Made by a program: the position numbers and the translations under genes. From Coptis chinensis (lineage: Eukaryota > Streptophyta > Magnoliopsida > Ranunculales > Ranunculaceae), in NCBI GenBank assembly GCA_015680905.1, contig CM027378.1, positions 41,079,001-41,143,000 on the forward strand: a stretch of 64,000 nucleotides of DNA, read 5' to 3'. Each line of letters starts with the position of its first letter. Within the stretch, counting starts at the first letter, position 1. Positions 56,285-64,000 of the stretch are shown here, one piece after another. A model generated the notes under the pieces. That model worked only from the letters and a program-made list of their open reading frames with translations. It was not told where the DNA came from and did no database searches.

Positions 56285-57478
56285 CTAGCCACGTGATGAA
56301 GATGGACCCCGAGATGGAGATTTGGCCCGGGATGAAGATGGGGCTGAGATTAAGAAGGGCCTGAGCCATTCGATCCTTTTGACGACGACGCCATGCCTCT
56401 CGGACTCATCTGAAATAGAAACCTCTAGTGGTGGCATGTGTCATAGAATCTCTACTTGGAACAGGTGTTGTGCTTCCATTGTTGCCTTCATTTCTGACTT
56501 CAACTCTTTATATTGTGCATCATGACGTTGAAGGAGTGTTCCCATGTTATACAAGAGATCATCCTGACCCTTTTCGAGGTTTTCAAAGATCGTCTGAAGG
56601 GTATTTTGTTTTGTTCGAATTTTAATCTGCCTATCTCGTATATCTTCACAAATAGCATAAATGCAACACACGCCAGTATGCAACACTGACATGCGTTCAG
56701 AATTAGACATACACCTCTCCAGGGCATCTTCATCCAAACATGTCATGTCTTCCCTTTCCTCATCCGAATTAACCATCCTGTCCTCCGGCAACATCCAAGT
56801 CTTTTGGATACACTCCGTATAAATAGTTTCATTTGAATGGAATTTCAACATAGTCCGCTCAGTTCTTGGTTTCCCCTCCCCCCCAAGACAACATTATCTT
56901 CGTAATTAAAGCAGGAAATGGTGCAATACTCTTCCCAACTCCTCTAATCATATTTATCAAAAACTCGAGGATACAGAATTCATACCTCTTCTCTTGCAAT
57001 ATCCAGATAATAGCGTGTAGACATATCAAACCGATGTCGCTCACTTTCTCCTTCCCAATGACATTTTTACCAATCCACCGAGCTCTGACTAGTTAGTTGG
57101 TTCGCGAGAGATGATCACGATCACAATGAGAATTCGATTGTATTGACCCTCCATGAGAGTGTTGTTCATCAATGTAGGAACTCCAAGATATTAGGATTCC
57201 TCGCGGTGGCGTCGAGGTGGCGTTCAGCGTAATGCCTAGAATCTCAATAACTTCTCTCTTGATAATTCTCTCCTAGTCCTAGTCACCTTCATGAAATTTT
57301 TTCGACCATCCAACTCTCTCTTCTTATAAAATTGTCCCACTAAATCGGAGTGGTAAAAATCATTTCTCGAGTACCACGACCTATTCCAATTCCTCCTAAT
57401 CATCTTGTCACCGTAAAACGGCACGAAGTGGTCGGTCGTAAAAGCTTGTTCCGGCAGAATTCTTCGTCTTAGAGCCAT
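56285..57478 (-). pseudogene. ORF A, coiled-coil 3' protein, broken copy (Q)
   Basis: The ATG at 57478 begins M-A-L-R-R-R-I-L-P-E-Q-A-F. W-N-R-S-W-Y-S and L-V-G-Q-F-Y-K-K-R-E-L-D follow before a frame change near 57240. G-V-G-K-S-I-A-P-F-P-A-L-I-T-K-I-M is at about 56950-56890, then a heptad-like segment (56851-56441) with many Glu, Lys, Leu and Met. A stop at 56441 precedes the Ser-rich tail, which ends at TAG 56287-56285. Several breaks. Same family as Y and P. Confidence 0.75.
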
Positions 57479-57586
57479 TGAAAGTTTTGAACTGATTTGA
57501 GGGTTTGTATATGCTGTAGGAAACAATGTGAAACAACCCTACTTTAAAAAAAAATGATAGTGGTGGGACAGCTGTTACGCGACAGT

Positions 57587-59054
57587 TGATAAAATGATAA
57601 AAATGATAGTTTACCTACGAAATGAACGATGAAACTCAAAACGTAAGTAAACTAAAACTTATTACGAGTCTATATTTATCAAGTTTTCTACTCTCAATTC
57701 TATCGAAATAGAGTGGAGTAACAAATTTGTTCCACTCCTAGTTCTTTAGCATGGAATGTTTTCTAGTCTAATTAATCGGTCTTAAGTCTAATGAGAGGTT
57801 TACGAGGGAATTCTATACTACGAGGTGAATTAAATTAACAAGTTACCGAATAACGAAAAGAGAGAATGCTAAGGGTTTGAATCTAGATAAAGAATTAAAG
57901 GGAATTGAATCCACCTTAACTCAACTTAATCCTACTAACAAAGACTCATCCTGATCCAAATTGAATGCTTCGCATATCAAAATAGTAATTATAATCCCTA
58001 ATTATACATGGCATTTCTGCCAATTCATAACTAGCATGTGAGCGACTAAACCCATTCTCATGGTGAATTAATCGTTTCTAGAGTGGAATAATTATCACGG
58101 ACGATTTCTAAGTTTAACAAAGATCAAAAGCGTCATCAAGGCTTCTTCAACCCCTCTAATGGAGCTTTAGCCTTGATTCATACCACTATCATTTCCCATT
58201 GATTTAAAACTAATAAACATCATACCAAAATTCTACTTGGCTAATTTAACTAACAATACTTCATTCTAATTTAACAACTTAGAAATGATACTCAACAAGA
58301 ATTAAAATTAGATCTATAAATTGAAATGACAAAAATCAAAATTAACAAACTAGCTATTTTATTTATCAAAACTAATGAAGAACAATGATTCTAAGAGTTT
58401 AATCTAAAACAAGAATTGAATTTAAACTAAACTTAATTTTATTTAATGAAAACTAGATCTAGAATTATCTATTGTTTTAGGTCTAACTAGCTACCCTGAA
58501 CAAAGAGCTAAGCTTTGGTTTTATATGTTCAGATCCAAAATCGTGCATGGGCTTGATCCATGTTTTGGGCCGAGAATCAGCCCAAAATCCAATCTTTCAA
58601 TCAAAAGGCCTCTTCAGCTGCAGTTGGCTTCAATAGACTTTTGTCCACTTTTCTCCTCTGATTGGATCAAGGCTTAGACCATTGGAAAGCTATTTCCGAT
58701 CCGGTCGTTTTGACATAAAGTAGGCCCAATTCCGAGGTTTGAGTCCAATGATACGGGCTTTGGAAGTTCCGCTGACTTTGAGTGCTGTTTCTGCCCGCGT
58801 CGACTTTTCAGCTTTTGACCGGGCTTTAGAAAGGCTTTGTCTTCTTGGATCTTGGCCTTTAATCACAGATCTCCTTAGCAACTGACCTTTGCTCCTTTAT
58901 CTCGCTAAAGTGGCACATTTCTATACATAATGGACTTTGAAGCCTGAAATGCATAAAAACACGTGATCAGTATTAACTCTTAATTATTACTCACATAATT
59001 GGTCTAAAAGTATGACTGTTACAGGGTTAAAACTACAGTTTTGGGCTCTTATCA
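57587..59054 (-). mobile_element. Solo LTR of the Athila-like family, target duplication ACAGT
   Basis: 1468 bp from TGATAAAATG to GGGCTCTTATCA, flanked by ACAGT at 57582-57586 and 59055-59059. The flanks are the leader of ORF A in Q. No internal sequence is present, so it arose by LTR-LTR recombination after insertion into Q. Confidence 0.9.
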
Positions 59055-60002
59055 ACAGTTCAAATACTTTGTGGTTTTTTTTCTAATTTTCGGTGGTTGC
59101 AAATGTTGGGGATATTGGTGGGAATGAATTTGGGCGTGGGTTAAGTTTGGTTTTTTTTTTTTTTTTTTTTGTTATAGGGTTTAAAGCTTGTTAATGGTGA
59201 TGGGGAATGGAATCGCGACTGTTGGCTTGAAGGAAAGGGACGCACGTGCGTGGCACATGCGCAGGAGATTGGGCCCAAGCCCAATTTGATTTTTCGATTT
59301 TTGTCAAGTTTTCGCGCAACTTCAAACTATAATTGCCGCTTCGTTACTGGTCCGATTTTTGTGAATGAACTATGGAAATAATTAGGAGAGAATTTCCAAT
59401 CCAATGATCCATAAAACACTCTATTCTGACAGTGGGTGACATATAAGAAGATGGAAAATGCCTCAAAGTGCGTGCATGATGTAAGTTATTCAGACGAATG
59501 AAATCTAATTTCATAGAGAATGTCAACCCGAGTCAGAATACGATTAAACAGTCTAAGAAACACAAATGGCAAGTTGAACAATCTAGTATGTAAAACGAAC
59601 ACCCCACCTCCAAACAAATTTTTGACAACGAAGTTTAGAAAATTTGTTTTGAAAGCGGGTCTTTTAAAGTCAGATTCCCGAGACTTCCTAAATTACTATT
59701 TTTATGATTTTAACAATTTTTTTTTTTTTTTTATGAATAAGATTTAATATAAGAAAAACAAGAAAGAAATAAAAGCATAATTCACACCATAGAGGAACAT
59801 GACTCAAAATCCGAGAAAACATGCAATACTGAAAAACGTGAATTATGTTTAACGTGGACTTAGGATCCGGTACTTACAGGCACACACTCTATAGGGAGGG
59901 CCCGGTTACCTGAGCGGTGCACTTATCAATATATGGAATTTTAAGGAAGTACACCAAACAACAAAATGAGTCGTTTATAGCCGATATTGAGACTTTAACA
60001 AA

Positions 60003-60006
<4 letters not shown>
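59055..60006 (-). other. ORF A leader and post-integrase block (Q)
   Basis: It contains T21 at 59150-59170, CACCTCCAAACA at about 59605, one GGGTCTTTTAAAGTC unit at about 59656, and the post-integrase block at about 59850-59960 with a minus-strand GTAAGT at 59877-59872. Integrase itself is absent; after the block the sequence jumps to the AT repeat. No ORF is supported. Confidence 0.55.

Positions 60007-60093
<87 letters not shown>
60007..60093. repeat. (TA)n microsatellite, about 87 bp
   Basis: A perfect TA dinucleotide array. It sits exactly between the end of the accessory ORF and the post-integrase block. Confidence 0.95.
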
Positions 60094-60094
<1 letters not shown>

Positions 60095-60096
<2 letters not shown>

Positions 60097-60870
60097 GTTT
60101 CCATATATCATCAACCTAAAGAGTTGTGGGTCTTCCCATAAATAAATAATATGGAATGCACCCCCAAACAGAATCAAACACCAAGATTTCCTACGACGCA
60201 ACTTAGTGAAATGGAAAAGAAGTCTGATAGATCTAGAACGTAACCGCACATGCACCTTCTTTTTCATCTTTGAATGAGAGGCTGTCCAAGTGAATGATCA
60301 TGAGAAAATAGATGTTTGTGGAAGATATGGTGGATATGGATGAATTTTAGATGTAAGGAATGAAATAAATGAGAATGTGGGTTTGGCACAAAACTCATTC
60401 ATGGTGTAGGTGGGAACTGTCTCAATTCTGAAAATTAAGGTGTCAAGTGCCTTTCCCTTGGGAATTATTTCTATATGAAAAGGATTTAGAAAATCATTAA
60501 GCATCGAAGAAACAAGAGGGTCAAGCGCAAACTCCAAGTTCCGTTGAAAAGGTGGAAGGTGGGGAAAATTGGTGATGGAAGATGAATGAGTGTCAGCTAG
60601 AGCTCTCAGGTCTAGATCATTAGAAGCCTTTAGATATGTCAGACATTCCTCAATAGGTGGGTCAAAAGAATCACTGGGATAGAGGGTGAAAAATTCATCT
60701 TCCGTCATAACGTCAAGGGGTAAATGGATGTTGGCAGGGTGGGACTCACGAGGTGGCAGGGAAGAGTTGCAAAAGAGTTGAAGGAACTCTTCCTCAATTT
60801 GATCTACGTCCAAGGAGTCCTTGTCAAAGTTTGAGCTTCCAAAGGAAAGGAATTTGTGCATCCGGGTCAT
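60095..60870 (-). pseudogene. Accessory P-F-Q-R-N-L-E-F ORF replacing RT to integrase (Q)
   Basis: The open frame 60870-60298 begins M-H-K-F-L-S-F-G-S, the same linker that precedes RT in Y and P. It then becomes acidic (Q-I-E-E-E-F, E-D-E-F-F), with P-F-Q-R-N-L-E-F-A-L-D-P at about 60553-60518. After a break, the hydrophobic end reads L-I-L-F-G-G-A-F-H-I-I-Y-L-W and D-P-Q-L-F-R-L (60170-60110). No RT, RNase H or integrase motif occurs. The linker match shows where the replacement began. Function unknown. Confidence 0.7.
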
Positions 60871-61635
60871 CCAAAACGTGGCTTTGAAATAATCATGAGC
60901 TAAGCTCGATCATGCTAACCTTTCCATCGATATTCAGACGTAAAACTGTTTGATTGTTTTAAAACATTAATCTCAACGGAAAGATGGCCAAAGGGCAAGG
61001 ACATCGACCAATCGCGGCAGATTATAAGCGCGTTGGCAGTTGCCAAGAAAGGGCGCCCTAAAATGATCGGAACGAATCGTTAGCGACTTACGTAGACGAG
61101 GATAACAAAATCCGGCGAGGATAGTAGAAATCCCCAACCTTAACCAAAGACGTTTTCCACTACACCCTTAGGATACTTGATAAACCTATCAGCTAATTGC
61201 AACGTCATTGTTGTAGGTTGCATTTCCTGTAGACCTATTTGTTTATATAAATAATAAGGGAGTAAGTTAACACTCGCCCCGAGGTCTAATAAAGCAGTGG
61301 TCATGTGAGTATCCCCTAAGGTGCATTGTACAGTACGACGACCAGGGTCCTTGTACTTAATGATTCCATTGTGTTCTGTTAAAGTTGGAAACTGTTCAGT
61401 TAAAAAGGGGTGTTTAGGAATCTTTGTCTTACGCCTAGTAGTGCACAACTCTTTAAGAAACTTAGCATGGTGAGGTAACTTTTTAATCGCTTCAAGAAAA
61501 GGTAAGTTTATCGTTAGATTTTTAAAAACTTCCCTAATCTTGTCAAAATTTGTATCCTTGTTTAACATAGCTAATATCTGAGGAAACGATGGTTTCTCTC
61601 TATATTTAGCATATGGATAAACAAGATGGTTAACC
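60871..61635 (-). pseudogene. End of gag and protease (Q)
   Basis: The open frame 61568-61140 has N-L-T-I-N-L-P-F-L-E-A-I-K-K-L-P-H-H-A and L-L-D-L-G-A-S-V-N-L-L-P-Y-Y-L-Y (active-site region; D-L-G-A-S is the usual Athila form). The L-G-R-P-F-L-A region lies near 61055 in a shifted frame, and the linker follows to 60871. The upstream part is cut by the Copia LTR at 61636. The protease would process Gag-Pol. Retained in a derivative that lacks RT. Confidence 0.8.
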
Positions 61636-62888
61636 TGATATGGTTATATACTAAAAACATTACTTTTGTATTAACTCTAATTTTTATTTTTTAAATGAGA
61701 ATCATATGGGCAAATGTTATGCATATTATATATGTTATTAGTTATATGCATGTGTCTAATACTTTAGGTTGTAGATGATAAGGTGTGAACACACAGAAGA
61801 TCATATCATCAGTACCTTATGAAGTATAAGTAATCGTTCACAACCTAGATGGATTTGGACAAACCATTAGTACGGTTATAGTATAATCTGGTATTAGTCT
61901 ATCTTGACTATAGGATTATACTAGTACACTTTGTGTGTATTGAACAGGACCAAGTGAGGTTGTTTCTCTTTATCTCGTCGTGTAAGAGAACAAAACGCCT
62001 CTGTTATTATGGATGCTTGTTCTCCTAATCCAGATATAATAGCGGGCACTACATGCATTGTACATTACTTTAAATCATCAATGAGTGAGATTCATTTGTG
62101 AATTAACAAACTCGATGGATTGGGTAATTACATTGTATGTAAGGTGTGCTGTTGATTATAGAAAGAATCCGTGTCCCACAAGAAGTCGGGTTGATGATGT
62201 CCCCTTGAGGAGCTCAGAAAGATTGTCATGTAAACCCTGCAGGTGGATTTATTCCGACATGGCAATGAGGTTGAGTGGTACTACTCAAAGACATAAGAAG
62301 TCTATTTATGTAGTTGTCAGTAACTTGACTTAATCAACGGACATTCGATATCTTAAACATGGGGAGATCAACGAGCACATAATATGGAGCCCATAAACAC
62401 TGACACGTAATTTGGGATTAAAGGCGGTAAGCAACAATGGCCTTTAGTGCAATAAGCCATTTGTTGACCGACTTGGGCGTGTGTTTTGGGCTAACATGAG
62501 AAAGCCCAAGCCCGGGGAGGCCCAACCCTAATTTCTCCTCATGGTCCCCCTTGCTGTTGCCTATAAATAGAATACTCTCTCTCGGCGAAATTCACTATTC
62601 AATCGGATTAGAAAAAGGTAGGGAAAGATAGATCCAAAATTGGATCTAGCTTTGTGAAAAGAAGGGGATTGGTAGATCGTTGCCCACACAACATCCAACT
62701 GTTCTAAAGGAATACAAATGTAAGATCAAGGGGTTGATTTCGATTTGATAAAGTTTTGATTCTCGAGATTACATTTTAGCCGATTCTAAAAGGTATGTTC
62801 TCTAATCAAAATCGTGAGAACCCATTGATTCATTGCATGGGTTCTCGCAGTTTGTAGAAATATTCGCTTCGAAATAAATGTTCCGACA
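61636..62888 (+). repeat. 5' LTR of the Copia-type element
   Basis: 1253 bp from TGATATGG to TTCCGACA, colinear with the solo LTR at 8035-9303. A TATA box TATAAATAG lies at 62562-62570, followed by CTCTCTC. Confidence 0.85.
62562..62570 (+). promoter_or_regulatory. Copia LTR TATA box
   Basis: TATAAATAG followed by AATACTCTCTC, a typical plant core promoter. The solo copy reads CATAAATAG at 8962-8970. Confidence 0.6.
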
Positions 62889-62889
62889 A

Positions 62890-62904
62890 TTAGTATCGGA
62901 GACA
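62890..62904 (+). promoter_or_regulatory. Copia primer-binding site
   Basis: TTAGTATCGGAGAC compared with the usual TTGGTATCAGAGC shows two differences in the core. It is placed directly after the LTR. Confidence 0.6.
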
Positions 62905-64000
62905 TGTAGATGTTGGTAGATGTAGAACTATTCTAACATGGTTTTGCAGGCATTTAGACCAACTGGTATGGTCGAAATGATTTCACGGAAAGAAATGCAT
63001 CATTTTTATTTTATGAAAAATTGATCAATTCTAACAAGTTTTGATTATCAATGGATGTAATTTAAATCACGGTATATATCGTGTTATTGTTTTATCATTG
63101 ATGTAATCTATTGTAAAGATCAAAAGATCAAAAAAGATCAAGATTTGGATTGCTCGAAATCGGATCTGAATTTTCCATTTGAGCGGGTCGCGCAAGCGCT
63201 GAAATGAGCACGGTCGGTCGCCATCCGCATGCACAATTGGAGCCGGGTCGCCTTTAACTCTAGGAAGAGAAATTGGAAGTGAGGCCACGCAGCGTGTAAA
63301 GGCAAAAGTGGAGCGCAGTCCACCGGATGCACGGAAGTCACTGAAGGTATGGCGTGCCGCCCCATCTGGTATATTTGGAGCGGTCGCTATGGCAGAAAGA
63401 GAAATTTTTCTCTAAGATGAGATGATTTTGTTTGTTGTTAGGGGTCTATGAAGTGATTTTGTGAGGTTTCGGTGAAGGAAATAGGTCGAACCGTTGGACT
63501 TTCTTGAAGGCAACTAAAAGAGTTCGCCGAATAGGATGGAGCAATGAATATGGGCCATAACAGTTGGGAATTTCTTTTCCATTTTATTGTTCATATTTGC
63601 TTATTCTATATACATATGTTTATTTGTGGATGTTTGTTAAAAACTAAGCCCACATGAATAATAGATAACATGGACATAGGCGACCCGATGAAATGTAATG
63701 ATCGTCGAGTTCTAAATAACTAAGTGGGGCCGGAATTTAGTTTTGTATAAATCCCACGGTCTCTATTACTGGTTTGTTGGTAATGTAATTATACTTTGCG
63801 TGTTGGTTTATTGCCTTCCTCCATATCGGATGAGTCTAATTACGGATTACGGAACAAACTTTTAAAGGACAACTATATGAAGTTATTAATGTATAGATTC
63901 ACTTCTCCATTTGAAGGGATTCATTACAAATAATGGACTAAGAAGTTGAGTAATGGTATACACTTAGATGCAAGTAATGGTATCCTCCCCCCATCGGAGT
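62905..64000 (+). other. Copia internal leader without recognisable gene
   Basis: A G/C-rich patch at 63180-63370 has words like GAGCGGGTCGCGC. No frame on either strand shows gag, protease or integrase motifs. It is either an unusually long leader or decayed sequence. Confidence 0.35.

Larger units (their letters stand above)
51115..61635 (-). mobile_element. Q: RT-less Athila-like derivative with ORF A and ORF B
   Basis: From its 5' side (61635, cut by a Copia element): end of gag, protease, linker, accessory P-F-Q-R-N-L-E-F ORF in place of RT-RNase H-integrase, (AT)n repeat, post-integrase block, ORF A leader with a nested solo LTR, ORF A, ORF B, 3' spacer, polypurine tract and 3' LTR (51115-52624). 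The left flank GCATCT belongs to Z. The 5' LTR and most of gag lie outside the window. Confidence 0.8.
61636..64000 (+). mobile_element. 5' end of a Copia-type LTR retrotransposon
   Basis: The LTR (61636-62888) is followed by ATTAGTATCGGAGAC, close to the tRNA-iMet primer site TTGGTATCAGAGC. The element continues to the right edge. No gag start is recognisable in 62904-64000, so the leader is long or the element is degenerate. The left flank TAACC (61631-61635) would be the target duplication. The insertion interrupts the gag-protease region of Q. Confidence 0.7.

Noticed and set aside
59917-60267. Ile-Tyr repeat proteins across 60007-60093
   Set aside because: They are translations of the TA microsatellite.
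63067-63365. Open frames on the minus strand at 63067-63365
   Set aside because: G/C-rich leader sequence gives chance open frames; no domain or relative is visible.
1-64000. CRISPR arrays, operons, ribosome-binding sites, tRNA or rRNA genes
   Set aside because: No direct-repeat spacer arrays or tRNA-like cloverleafs were recognised, and the retrotransposon content shows a plant nuclear genome. The direct repeats found are LTRs, GC leader units and microsatellites.

Overview
The window is repeat DNA from a flowering plant, probably pericentromeric or otherwise heterochromatic. I see no convincing host gene. Almost all of it is nested and broken LTR retrotransposons of one Ty3/gypsy family. 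I call the family Athila-like because the primer-binding site resembles the tRNA-Asp type (TGGCGCC.CTGCC), the protease reads D-L-G-A-S, the RT and integrase have the Athila style without a chromodomain, and there are extra ORFs between integrase and the 3' LTR. The species cannot be named from this sequence.

Layout, with working names. V (1-3617, minus): chimeric fragments with gag and an acidic ORF. W (3618-about 11015, minus): an RT-less derivative whose ORF is split by a solo Copia LTR (8035-9303, target duplication CTCTC). A1 (about 11045-15767, plus): the 3' part of an element with the best copy of ORF B, nested in A2 (15768-17626, plus). Y (17627-31786, minus): a nearly full autonomous element with gag, protease, RT, RNase H, integrase, ORF A, ORF B and both LTRs. 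Z (31787-35189 continued at 50308-51114, minus): an RT-less derivative. P (35190-50307, plus): a complete 15.1-kb element with two 1499-bp LTRs and target duplication GATAC, inserted into the ORF of Z. Q (51115-61635, minus): a derivative in which RT-RNase H-integrase is replaced by another ORF; it carries a solo LTR (57587-59054, duplication ACAGT). A Copia element starts at 61636 with its 5' LTR and runs off the window.

Autonomous gene order is LTR, primer-binding site, GC-repeat leader, gag, protease, RT, RNase H, integrase, ORF A (coiled-coil), ORF B, long 3' spacer, polypurine tract, LTR. The most interesting part is ORF B. In all six copies it has a TATA-type box upstream, a GC-rich repeat leader like the one before gag, about 307 codons, a roughly 120-140 nt intron-like segment just after the stop codon, and then a copy of the polypurine-tract module. 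That looks like a self-contained gene carried inside the retrotransposon.

A second theme is a set of RT-less derivatives (V, W, Z, Q). They share a protein with an acidic middle, a P-F-Q-R-N-L-E-F-like block and a hydrophobic C-terminus; at least W adds a CCHC zinc knuckle. All coding regions carry stops or frameshifts except a few single reading frames, so these are remnants. Several frameshifts in P could be assembly errors.
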